Notes under the pieces: model-generated
What the model saw: the letters and a program-made list of their open reading frames with translations, nothing else
Told to the model about the DNA's origin: nothing
The model's database searches: none
Position numbers and translations under genes: made by a program
Assembly (NCBI RefSeq): GCF_004118285.1
Contig: NZ_SDHY01000006.1
Coordinates: 1-64,000, forward strand
Reading direction: 5' to 3'
Length of the DNA: 64,000 bases
From: Aquirufa rosea
GTDB taxonomy: Bacteria; Bacteroidota; Bacteroidia; Cytophagales; Spirosomataceae
Shown: positions 24,028 to 32,107 of the stretch, one piece after another
Numbering within the stretch: position 1 is the stretch's first letter
Layout: each line of letters begins with the position of its first letter

Positions 24028-25737
24028 TTATAAATTTCCTTTTTTCATTTCCTTTACCGCATAATCCACCGCTCTGGCCGTAAATGCCATATAGGTTAAA
24101 GATGGATTTTGGGTGGAAGTAGAGGTCATAGAAGCACCATCGGTCACAAATACGTTTTTCACATGATGCATTTGATTCCACTTATTCAACAGAGAAGTTT
24201 TAGGATCTGCTCCCATACGAACTCCGCCCATTTCATGGATATCTAGTCCTGGAGCTTGCTTGGTATCTCTATGACGAATATTCTTAAATCCGGCTTTGGT
24301 ATACATTTCAGTAAATTGCTCGATGAAATCCTGAACCATTTTATCGTCATTATCATCATAGGCTACATCTACATGGAGAATTGGCATACCGTATTCATCC
24401 TTTTTCAACTGATCCAAAGTCACTCGATTGCTTTGTTTTGGAATAGTTTCACCCATCATATGTGAACCAGCATACCACATTTGATTCATTTTAGGATTTA
24501 AAAGGGAGATTTTCAAGCTTTCTCCTAGTCCCTCTCTGTCTGAATAGGAACCTCTACCTGCATTCATTCCAGCGGCATAACCTCTTAAAAAATTGGTTTC
24601 CTGCTTATATAAATTTCTGAAACGAGGAATATAACCTGAATTAGGGCGACCACCTTCCGTTTTATAATCTAAATAGCCTTCATATTCTGCTGAAATGGAA
24701 GCTCTATAATTATGGAAGGCAATATGGGTACCTAACAATCCTGAGTCATTTCCTAGGCCATTCGGGAAACGATGGGAAGTGGAATTCAATAAAATCAAAT
24801 TGGAATTGAGTGCTGCCGCGGTGACAAAAATCACTTTAGCATAATACTCGACCATTTCTTTGGTATGCGCATCCACAACCCTCACTCCTACGGCCTTTTG
24901 TTTTTTCTCATCATAAATAATGGAATGTACCACAGAATCTGGACGCAAGGTCATGTTACCGGTTTTAGCTGCCCAAGGTAAAGTAGAGGCATTGGCGGAG
25001 AAATAGCCGCCATAAGGGCAACCACGCTGACATAAATTCCTACCTAAACATTGTGCCCTACCTTGCTGATAATGAATATCTTGCGGCTGTGTTAGATGGG
25101 CACATCGGCCAATAATCACATGCCGGTCTTGATAAAGTCTTTTAACCTCCTTTTGAAAATGTTTCTCGACACAAGTTAATTCATGAGGTGGTAAAAATTC
25201 ACCATCGGGCAAAGAATCCAAACCGTCCTTATTTCCTGAAATACCTGCAAATTTCTCTACGTGTGAGTACCAAGGTGCCAATTCATTGTAGGTAATTGGC
25301 CAAGGTACTGCAAATCCATCCCTAGCCGGCCCATCGAAATCCAACTGAGACCATCGCTGGGTTTGCCTAGCCCAAAGAAGGGATTTTCCTCCTACTTGAT
25401 AGCCTCGAATCCAATCAAAAGGTTTATCCTGAACGTAGGGATGTTCCTTATCTTTCACAAAAAAATGCTTAGCGTCTTCTCTAAAAGCATAGCATTTGGA
25501 CGCGATCGGATTAGCGGCAATTTCTTCCTCGGTCAACCGACCCCGATGTGGGAATTCCCAAGGTGACATTAAGGTGGTGGGATAATCTTCATTGTGTGTA
25601 ACTTTTCTACCACGTTCCAACACGAGGGTTTTAATTCCCTTCTCACATAATTCCTTGGCAGCCCAACCACCTGCCATACCTGAACCTATCACAATGGCAC
25701 CATAGGTGCGCTTCTCTGCGTTTGATAAATAATTCAT
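24028..25737 (-). CDS. GMC-family oxidoreductase, membrane dehydrogenase flavoprotein subunit
   Basis: A 569-residue FAD enzyme: dinucleotide-binding GSGMAGG (18-24) followed by a Glu-ending strand (LVLERG), the GMC region GYQVGGKSLLWARQ, a Cys-rich CLGRNLCQRGCPYGG stretch, and the catalytic His501 (HEMGGVRMG) with Asn544 (STQNPSLTYMAF). It belongs with the flavoprotein subunits of gluconate/sugar dehydrogenases that pass electrons to a cytochrome. Glucose/galactoside 3-dehydrogenases of the LacA type are built this way. No signal peptide of its own; the adjacent subunit-3 gene (11 nt upstream) carries a Tat signal and probably carries it out as a complex. Confidence 0.9.
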   Translation of the reverse strand: MNYLSNAEKRTYGAIVIGSGMAGGWAAKELCEKGIKTLVLERGRKVTHNEDYPTTLMSPWEFPHRGRLTEEEIAANPIASKCYAFREDAKHFFVKDKEHPYVQDKPFDWIRGYQVGGKSLLWARQTQRWSQLDFDGPARDGFAVPWPITYNELAPWYSHVEKFAGISGNKDGLDSLPDGEFLPPHELTCVEKHFQKEVKRLYQDRHVIIGRCAHLTQPQDIHYQQGRAQCLGRNLCQRGCPYGGYFSANASTLPWAAKTGNMTLRPDSVVHSIIYDEKKQKAVGVRVVDAHTKEMVEYYAKVIFVTAAALNSNLILLNSTSHRFPNGLGNDSGLLGTHIAFHNYRASISAEYEGYLDYKTEGGRPNSGYIPRFRNLYKQETNFLRGYAAGMNAGRGSYSDREGLGESLKISLLNPKMNQMWYAGSHMMGETIPKQSNRVTLDQLKKDEYGMPILHVDVAYDDNDDKMVQDFIEQFTEMYTKAGFKNIRHRDTKQAPGLDIHEMGGVRMGADPKTSLLNKWNQMHHVKNVFVTDGASMTSTSTQNPSLTYMAFTARAVDYAVKEMKKGNL

Positions 25738-25747
25738 TGAATTGATA

Positions 25748-26284
25748 TTAGGATTTTTTTACTGGAGCGCAGCCATTGAAAAAACCTGGCGCCATGACAT
25801 AATTGTAATATTTAACCATGATTTCCTCGGACGAGGTATATCCTTGAATCGTTAGGCCCTTTAGGGTAGCCATCGCCTTTTGTGCATCTGCACCAAAATT
25901 TCCTTTGGCCATGGAAAAAAGAAACTGTTCCTTCTCTGATTGACTACCTTGTGACCATGCCTTTTTGGTGGCCGTTTCAAACAAATTTGGGAAGCTATCC
26001 AAAACCTTCCGAAAGGTTTCCTGCGAGAATGCATCATAGCAATCATCGAGCATGGTTTTAACAAAAACTGGCACACCTAAACTTAGGGCACCAGGAATGG
26101 AGGATTCAGGAATAATTACTCCAATCCAATCATTCAATATTTTTTCTTGTTTATTCGTCCAAGGAATATTTTTAATAGCTGAAGGAGGCGACGGGTTTTG
26201 TGCCTTCAAGTCATAAAAAGCCACTGTTCCAAGGGTTGCCAGGGTAACTCCTTTTACCCAATCTCTTCGTGAAATCGTTGTCAT
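25748..26284 (-). CDS. Gluconate 2-dehydrogenase subunit 3 family, Tat-exported
   Basis: A 178-residue small subunit with a Tat motif SRRDWVKG (5-12) and hydrophobic stretch VTLATLGTVAF, then the subunit-3 domain (WTNKQEKILNDWIGVIIPESSIPGA, FVKTMLDDCY). Such subunits chaperone and export the GMC flavoprotein. The order subunit 3 then GMC is conserved in gluconate, fructose and 3-keto-glucose dehydrogenases. The cytochrome c partner is absent from this locus. Confidence 0.9.
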   Translation of the reverse strand: MTTISRRDWVKGVTLATLGTVAFYDLKAQNPSPPSAIKNIPWTNKQEKILNDWIGVIIPESSIPGALSLGVPVFVKTMLDDCYDAFSQETFRKVLDSFPNLFETATKKAWSQGSQSEKEQFLFSMAKGNFGADAQKAMATLKGLTIQGYTSSEEIMVKYYNYVMAPGFFNGCAPVKKS

Positions 26285-26398
26285 TACTAGTTGAATTTAA
26301 ACAAAGTAAATCTAATGAAAAATCGGGAGCTTGTTATGCTGAAAATGTGAGTAAAAGGAAAATTGAAATGTTTGATGTGGTCATCGCTGTAGATCATT

Positions 26399-27031
26399 TC
26401 ATTTCTTACCCCAATTCTTGGGATTGTTGAGTGTATATCTCTGCATGTTTTGATATACATTTTTAGTTAAAACCACGTAATCGTGATAATTGGTATGCCA
26501 TTTAAAATCAGGATTTATCCTATGTGCAAATTTTGATACAGCCGATTTAAATGATCGAACAACCGTTGATATGGAACCATATTTAGGCGAAATAGAGGCC
26601 ATCTTTTCTCTTATGGTGTTTGCGTTGGCTCTTAGGTTTGAATCATTATTTACCTCAAATTTTCGATCATTTACAAGCAAATCTGGTGAAGTTTCTAGCT
26701 CTCTTGGTGAGATTGTGTTCAAGTTTATTTCTGGAATACTTTTTATTATCAACATACCATGCATATGATCTGGCATAATGACAAAATTACCTAACTCAAC
26801 AAAGGGGAAATGCAAGGGTATTTCTTGCCAAAATTTTTCGGCCAATTTACCTAATTCACTTAAACGCATTTCATTCTCTGAATTTGGCTTTCTTTTAACG
26901 ATTGAACCAAAAAAGCGAACTCTATTTTTGGTAACCAGAGTGATGTAATATGCTCCTGGCCTTCGATAATCCCAATTAGGTTTTCGGGTTGAATCAACTC
27001 GGTATTTATTACGGAATTTTCTTGGTTTCAT
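26399..27031 (-). CDS. REP-associated tyrosine transposase (RAYT)
   Basis: A 210-residue Y1/HUH single-strand endonuclease. The N-terminus RPGAYYITLVTKNRVRFFG and the metal-binding motif MPDHMHGML (His89, His91) are typical of IS200-like/RAYT proteins. The catalytic Tyr is probably in the NYHDYVVL segment, with the closing YTLNNPKNW motif of RAYTs. A middle insertion (about 98-145) is rich in Asn and charged residues. RAYTs act on palindromic REP sequences, and such an array lies 118 bp upstream (27149-27373). No terminal inverted repeats or target duplication were found, so this is a domesticated RAYT rather than a full IS. Confidence 0.9.
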   Translation of the reverse strand: MKPRKFRNKYRVDSTRKPNWDYRRPGAYYITLVTKNRVRFFGSIVKRKPNSENEMRLSELGKLAEKFWQEIPLHFPFVELGNFVIMPDHMHGMLIIKSIPEINLNTISPRELETSPDLLVNDRKFEVNNDSNLRANANTIREKMASISPKYGSISTVVRSFKSAVSKFAHRINPDFKWHTNYHDYVVLTKNVYQNMQRYTLNNPKNWGKK

Positions 27032-27148
27032 GGGTGGATTAGGTATATTTTTTTGTAATCAATTATCATAAATCGATAGCGACACCAAATAACATACGAT
27101 AAATCCTCAATAAAAAACTGAAGGAAAGAATATCAATAACAAGATAAA

Positions 27149-27373
27149 GTCGAAGCAGTGCTTCGACTCAGCAAAACCGACTCAGCAAGACAGACTCAGA
27201 TCTCCTGACTCCCCAAAGTCGAAGCAGTGCTTCGACTCAGCAGAACCGACTCAGCAAGACAGACTAAGATCTCCTGACTCCCCAAAGTCGAAGCAATGCT
27301 TCGACTCAGCTGGTCAGACTCAGCTGGTCAGACTCAGCTGCTGGTCTCCCCGGGGTCGAAGCAGGGCTTCTAC
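27149..27373. repeat. 69-bp tandem array of REP-like palindromes
   Basis: Four copies of the palindrome GTCGAAGCAGTGCTTCGAC begin at 27149, 27218, 27287 and 27355. The first two are identical, the third has one central change, and the fourth is degenerate (GTCGAAGCAGGGCTTCTAC). Copies are 69, 69 and 68 bp apart. The sequence between them is also repeated (ACTCAGC and AGACAGACT motifs, then TCTCCTGACTCCCC), with the third spacer rearranged into short TCAGACTCAGCTGG repeats. The array is more G+C-rich than its surroundings. It lies between the RAYT gene and the 3' end of the porin gene, the gap 27032-27388 containing no gene. Confidence 0.92.
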
Positions 27374-27388
27374 TCTCTCTCGGTGGCT

Positions 27389-29380
27389 CTAATCAAACAA
27401 CAGCCACTTCACCCCATAACCAAATACCCGAGACATGGCAGGATGTAAATAAGCCGTATAGTAATTATTCGTCAACAAACCGTAGTTAGCATGCGACATT
27501 TTAAAGAATAACCTTACTCGATTAATACGGAGAGTAACATAAGGGTCCACTTGCACAAAAGCAGGCACCCGGTAGACATCTTGTAAATGATATTGCTGCA
27601 AAGCTGGCTGGTAAGCGTCCGCATAGTAGCCGGATTGGTGGTGAATATCAAATCCAAATTGAACATATAACAACTTCTTGTATTGAACATCCAAAGCCAA
27701 ATTGGCATCCACCAATAAATTAGGCATTCGAATCAGATCTGGCCCACTTTGGGTATTGGCATAGACCTTAGTAAACCACGAGAATTTATTCCATCGCCCT
27801 CCAACATCCACCGATGTTCTAAAGACACCAATATCTTCTTTGCTTTGACGAGACGTAGCCAAAGAATCAAAATATACCCAATCAGAAATACGCTGAATAG
27901 TCAAACCAGGTTTAAAGTAAATCGACTTAGCATTCAAACTAATACCTCCATAAATTTCATCCATGGAAATATTAGCAAAATCATTTTTCCAGCGATAAGA
28001 CGTATTATAGACCCAATTTTGAGCCACATTTGGACTATAAGAAATCCGCTGAGCTGTGACCTGAAAAAAGGGCGATTGAAAACTTGCCTTCAATCTATAA
28101 TCTGAACCTAATAAATATTCCCCCTCAGCAGTAAAATCAATATTTTTAGTAAAAGCCTGATTTAACCAAAGGCCTATATAATTTTCAAAACGATCTAATT
28201 TACTTTGATTCAATGGATTATAGACAGTCCAATAACGTTGCTTTAAATAAGTACGATATACAAATTGTTTGTAAATACCCTTTAAACCAGTCTGGTGACT
28301 ATAAGAAGACCATTGATTTTCATTATACAAAGAATCCTCAGTCGGAGCCTGAATGTATTGAATATAGGTACGAGGATAAAAACCATCTGCTAATGATTGT
28401 TGAAATGCCTTGTCGCGGTATTTAACAGTGCGACTTTCAACGTCTAAAGCTTGAAATAACTGCAAGCCTTTCCAACCAATGTACTCGTGATAGATGTGAA
28501 ATTTGATGAATTTATCGTTCGACTGTGAAGAGGAACTAGATAAAATGGCTGTGTTGTCGGTATATTTCAATGCCTCATCTGCCGTAAAAGACTTGGATAA
28601 TTTTACCCCGCCTTGGTCATTTGTTCCTTGATCAAAATAGTTAATATGTCCCAAAAGTCTATATTTCCTCGTCTTTGATTGGTAGTTGGTATGCAACAAA
28701 AGTCCCCATTGACCCAATAAACTCTGTTCACCAGATTTAAAAGCGGCATCCGTCAATACCTTATCAGCCACCATCCTTTGTATGGAAATACCTATATTCC
28801 ACAAGGAATCAACATTGCGGGCAAAATTGAAATTTAATCGAGTCTGGCCACCGCCACCCAAATTATATTCCACCTCTGAATAAGGCGATTTAGAATTGAT
28901 ATATCGTACCTGATCACTTTGAAAAGCATAAGGAGAATAAACAGAATAGCCCAATTGGGTACCTAAACTGTTCGGCGACTGCACAAAGACTTGTCGGACA
29001 GCCGTACCATCATTCCCTAAATTAGCTATCAAAAAGCCACTCTTCTCTTGAAATAAATATCGTTGAAATAAAGTAAGTGTAGTATCAATCCTACGTTTTA
29101 CATCTTTGGAATTGAGAACGTCGGATTCATACAAATAATACATGGTACTGGGTCCATATACTTGTTTAGTTGAATCATCCAAAGCCGCACGACCGCTCTT
29201 TTGAGGACCTATATTAGAGGTTTTATTATTCTGAGTATTGGGATTTGGGAAAGAATTTCTGTCATTCGGATTCTGTGTACCTGGAAATCCCGTAGCTGAA
29301 CCTGGAGTATTAATTTGCGCCCAGGTGATTACAGGTAAAAAAAGTAACAAGGTAAAAAGAAAAAGATTCCGACGTTTCAT
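27389..29380 (-). CDS. Putative porin (Porin_10 family)
   Basis: A 663-residue outer-membrane protein with signal peptide (MKRRNLFLFTLLLFLPVITWAQ), a Pro/Asn-rich linker (about 25-70) and a long beta-barrel region dominated by Tyr/Phe/Asn strands, matching the Bacteroidetes 'putative porin' family (PF14121). The motif STMYYLYESDV and the C-terminal strand GYGVKWLLF are typical. The start was set at the ATG at 29380; a GTG two codons upstream overlaps a promoter-like box (29386-29393). The substrate is unknown. Its 3' end adjoins the REP-like array, which may act on mRNA stability or termination. Confidence 0.87.
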   Translation of the reverse strand: MKRRNLFLFTLLLFLPVITWAQINTPGSATGFPGTQNPNDRNSFPNPNTQNNKTSNIGPQKSGRAALDDSTKQVYGPSTMYYLYESDVLNSKDVKRRIDTTLTLFQRYLFQEKSGFLIANLGNDGTAVRQVFVQSPNSLGTQLGYSVYSPYAFQSDQVRYINSKSPYSEVEYNLGGGGQTRLNFNFARNVDSLWNIGISIQRMVADKVLTDAAFKSGEQSLLGQWGLLLHTNYQSKTRKYRLLGHINYFDQGTNDQGGVKLSKSFTADEALKYTDNTAILSSSSSQSNDKFIKFHIYHEYIGWKGLQLFQALDVESRTVKYRDKAFQQSLADGFYPRTYIQYIQAPTEDSLYNENQWSSYSHQTGLKGIYKQFVYRTYLKQRYWTVYNPLNQSKLDRFENYIGLWLNQAFTKNIDFTAEGEYLLGSDYRLKASFQSPFFQVTAQRISYSPNVAQNWVYNTSYRWKNDFANISMDEIYGGISLNAKSIYFKPGLTIQRISDWVYFDSLATSRQSKEDIGVFRTSVDVGGRWNKFSWFTKVYANTQSGPDLIRMPNLLVDANLALDVQYKKLLYVQFGFDIHHQSGYYADAYQPALQQYHLQDVYRVPAFVQVDPYVTLRINRVRLFFKMSHANYGLLTNNYYTAYLHPAMSRVFGYGVKWLLFD

Positions 29381-29385
29381 CCGCA

Positions 29386-29393
29386 CAAAGGTA
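29386..29393 (-). promoter_or_regulatory. Candidate -7 box of the porin gene (near-leaderless)
   Basis: Read on the minus strand this is TACCTTTG, a perfect TAnnTTTG Bacteroidetes -7 element, ending only 5 nt before the porin ATG. A -33 TTG is only found about 25 bp upstream (normal about 19-20), so support is moderate. If used, transcription would start at or within a few bases of the start codon. Confidence 0.4.
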
Positions 29394-29409
29394 GCTTAAA
29401 ATAAGGAAT

Positions 29410-30420
29410 TTATCTTGACAAGGCTTTGTTCAAGCTTGCCCAAAATTCTGCTTCATCTTCTAAAAAATACATTTCCATGGGCAAAAACATCATCTTATTC
29501 GCCATCCTAGGATAATCATCAAAAGCAGCCTGCAAACGAATATAATCCTTCTGGGTAGTAATGAATGCCTCTTGGCTTGACATGGTTGAAGCTTTCAATT
29601 CCAATTCCTTTAATTCAATGGTCGAAAAACGATGATGGTCTGGAAAAGATTGCATACTTGCCAAATTCCCTAACCTCTTAACCTGGTCGAAAAAAAGACT
29701 AGGATCAGCAATGCCAGCCAGTGCATGCCAAATTTTAATACCTCTAGCACTAGAATTACCTTGTACCGAAGCATAGCGAATCGAGGCGAAAAAGACTGGT
29801 TGGGGGATGTGAGTTCTAAATTTTGATTTTTGTTTCTCTGTCATACTGGCAGGACAACGAGTCACCAACACCATATCTGCTCGCTGTATCCCCTCGCGCC
29901 ATTCTCGCAAACGTCCCATGGGCATCAGATGATCTTCAAAATAAGGTTGATCAAAAGTGGTACAAACAATCTGCACATCAGCTTTCAAAGCCCTATGTTG
30001 AAAGGCATCATCTAAAATGATTGTCTTCAATTCCGGCTGATCATTCAACATGTCTTGAATTCCCGCTACCCTACTTTCACAGACTGCCACGGCTAAATCA
30101 GGAAAATTTGTCTTATAGGTTAAAGGCTCATCCCCCACCTCATCTGCCATAGAATCAGATATAACCCATTTAAAACCTTGACTTTTTCGTCCATAACCGC
30201 GACTAAGAGTCCCCAGCGTGGTTTTTCCTAGAAATTGTTTAATCAAATAATTAACCAAAGGACTTTTCCCAGTTCCCCCAACTGCCAGATTCCCTACTAC
30301 AATGGTTTTGACTTGATCAAAATGATGTGAAGCAAACCATCCTCGGTCATAAAATGCATTCCGAATAGAAATAACGATCCCATAAAGTAAGGCTGGGAAA
30401 AATGTGAGGAGTTTTTTCAT
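29410..30420 (-). CDS. lpxK: Tetraacyldisaccharide 4'-kinase
   Basis: Phosphorylates the 4' position of the lipid A disaccharide at the inner membrane. A 336-residue protein with N-terminal membrane-associated helix (MKKLLTFFPALLYGIVISIRN), P-loop GGTGKSP (48-54), LSRGYGRKSQG and DDAFQHRAL. The start was placed at MKKLLT; nine residues upstream to 30447 do not match the family. Presence of LpxK shows an LPS-bearing outer membrane. Confidence 0.95.
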   Translation of the reverse strand: MKKLLTFFPALLYGIVISIRNAFYDRGWFASHHFDQVKTIVVGNLAVGGTGKSPLVNYLIKQFLGKTTLGTLSRGYGRKSQGFKWVISDSMADEVGDEPLTYKTNFPDLAVAVCESRVAGIQDMLNDQPELKTIILDDAFQHRALKADVQIVCTTFDQPYFEDHLMPMGRLREWREGIQRADMVLVTRCPASMTEKQKSKFRTHIPQPVFFASIRYASVQGNSSARGIKIWHALAGIADPSLFFDQVKRLGNLASMQSFPDHHRFSTIELKELELKASTMSSQEAFITTQKDYIRLQAAFDDYPRMANKMMFLPMEMYFLEDEAEFWASLNKALSR

Positions 30421-30487
30421 ATCAAGTTTAAAGCTAAAAAGAATCAATGAGGCGGCAAAACAGCCAATAAAATAATAACTTGCAATT

Positions 30488-31576
30488 ATGTTTGATATTT
30501 CCGTTTCCTACCAAAAACATCCCTTGAAGTTTCGCTTTGAAGCTGGAACATCTCGAGGTGTCCTAACTGAGAAGAATTCTTATTTCATTCAAATCAAAAA
30601 CAAGAAAAATCCCCTTCAAGTGGGTTTAGGAGAAGCCGGTCCCTTGAGGGGCCTGAGTCCTGAGTTTGAAGAAGAAGAAGCATTGGCAGATTTTGAAAAA
30701 TACATCAAGAGTGCCAATTGGGAGCTTTTTCCTGAAAGTTTGGAAGAGTTACCACTCTTTGTTTCTAAGCTACCCTTAGGTTATCCCTCCTATAAATTCG
30801 CCATTGAAATGGCTGTTTATGATTATTTGATCGGGAAAAATGGGCTTTATTTTGACAATGCTTTTAGTCAAGGAAAATCATCTATCCCCATCAATGGACT
30901 AATCTGGATGGGCAATACTGATTTCATGGAGGATCAAATTGCAGAAAAAATAACCCAAGGTTATACCTGCTTGAAATTAAAGATTGGTGCTATTCATTTT
31001 AAAGAGGAATTAGCCATACTTTCCAATCTCCGAAGTCAATACCCAAAAGAAAAATTAACCATCCGTGTCGATGCCAATGGAGCATTTAGTCATTCCGAGG
31101 CTGCCTCAAAATTAGAGCAATTGGCCAAATTGGAAATTCATAGTATTGAACAACCCATTCGTTCAGGACAGTGGAAGGCCATGGCAGCACTCTGTCGAGA
31201 ACAAATCATGCCCATTGCGCTAGATGAAGAATTAATCGGATTGGAACATCCTGAACAGCAAAAGCAATTATTAGAAGAGGTTCCGGCAGACTATTTAATT
31301 ATTAAACCAAGTCTGTTAGGAGGCTTTGCGGCCAGTTGGGATTGGATCGAAGAAGCTCAAAAACGACGAATGGGATGGTGGATTACTTCTGCCTTGGAGT
31401 CAAATATCGGATTACAGGCTATAGCTCAATTTACCGCATCTTTAGAACCTAGTATTCCACAAGGACTAGGTACTGGAGCTCTTTATCACAATAACTTTGC
31501 AGCAGGAATGTCCATCCAAAAAGGACAATTATTTTTTGACCCTAATTTTAAACGTGTCAATCCTTTTCATGAATGA
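30488..31576 (+). CDS. menC: o-Succinylbenzoate synthase-like enolase-superfamily enzyme
   Basis: A 362-residue member of the muconate-lactonising/OSBS branch. Catalytic residues align: Lys163-x-Lys165 in KLKIG, metal ligands Asp195 (RVDANGAF), Glu221 (IEQP) and Asp246 (LDEEL), and Lys273 (KPSLLGG). Bacteroidetes OSBS enzymes of menaquinone synthesis look like this; a dipeptide-epimerase or N-acylamino acid racemase role is possible because no other men gene is adjacent. Divergent from lpxK with a 67-bp promoter gap. Confidence 0.8.
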   Translation: MFDISVSYQKHPLKFRFEAGTSRGVLTEKNSYFIQIKNKKNPLQVGLGEAGPLRGLSPEFEEEEALADFEKYIKSANWELFPESLEELPLFVSKLPLGYPSYKFAIEMAVYDYLIGKNGLYFDNAFSQGKSSIPINGLIWMGNTDFMEDQIAEKITQGYTCLKLKIGAIHFKEELAILSNLRSQYPKEKLTIRVDANGAFSHSEAASKLEQLAKLEIHSIEQPIRSGQWKAMAALCREQIMPIALDEELIGLEHPEQQKQLLEEVPADYLIIKPSLLGGFAASWDWIEEAQKRRMGWWITSALESNIGLQAIAQFTASLEPSIPQGLGTGALYHNNFAAGMSIQKGQLFFDPNFKRVNPFHE

Positions 31577-31633
31577 TATGTGTAGGAAATACATTTTAAG
31601 ACCTATCTTTACAAAAAAATAGAAATATACTTC

Positions 31634-32035
31634 ATGAATACGATTGATGAGGCAATGATTGCCATCTTAGAGAAAAGATTAGAACTTTCTAAATTGAACT
31701 ACTCAGACGAAACTTATGATGATGTAGAAGAAATACTACATGATTTAGAAGATGATTTCAATGAGAAATATGGCGAACAATTGGAAGAGATATTAGAGAA
31801 AGTTCATATCAAGCATTGCCCAGAATCGGATGTATTGTTACCAACTGCCTATTTGGCTAAGAAATTTGTTGAGACGGCTGATGGAGAAATTGAAATCGGC
31901 AAAAAAGAGGGCGTTGAGGTCGAATGGATAGAAAATCCTGCGGTTGGCGCTCGTTTGGTATTATTGCCTTCTCCCACCCGCATACTTTTAATGACACCTA
32001 ATGGTATTAATGTAGTTTGGGAAAAAGAAAGTTAA
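31634..32035 (+). CDS. Acidic conserved hypothetical protein
   Basis: A 133-residue cytoplasmic protein, strongly acidic in the N-terminal half (YSDETYDDVEEILHDLEDDFNEKYGEQLEEILEK, partly helical) with a basic-poor beta region at the C-terminus (GARLVLLPSPTRILLMTPNGINVVWEK). Not recognised. It has its own -7-like TATCTTTA upstream and a perfect terminator downstream, so it is probably a single-gene unit. Confidence 0.75.
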   Translation: MNTIDEAMIAILEKRLELSKLNYSDETYDDVEEILHDLEDDFNEKYGEQLEEILEKVHIKHCPESDVLLPTAYLAKKFVETADGEIEIGKKEGVEVEWIENPAVGARLVLLPSPTRILLMTPNGINVVWEKES

Positions 32036-32056
32036 ACTAAGACATTCATTTCATAT

Positions 32057-32095
32057 AAAAAGAAAGCCGTTTGAAATTCAAACGGCTTTCTTTTT
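32057..32095. terminator. Bidirectional intrinsic terminator
   Basis: A near-perfect palindrome centred at 32076: arms AAAAAGAAAGCCGTTTGAA and TTCAAACGGCTTTCTTTTT. It lies between the convergent acidic-protein gene and hemF and can serve both. Confidence 0.9.
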
Positions 32096-32107
32096 GTCCT
32101 ATAATAC

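Noticed and set aside
24023-24181. N-terminal extension of the AddB-like protein into the GMC gene
   Set aside because: GTG start, residues without family match, and a full overlap with GMC coding sequence; the ATG at 24022 gives normal spacing.
26399-27031. Complete IS200/IS605 insertion sequence
   Set aside because: No left/right end hairpins flanking both sides, no tnpB; features fit a stand-alone RAYT.
27149-27373. Regular repeats that could be read as a CRISPR array
   Set aside because: The 'spacers' are nearly identical to each other, the repeat is a palindrome of 19 bp, and no cas gene is present; REP-like array beside a RAYT explains it better.
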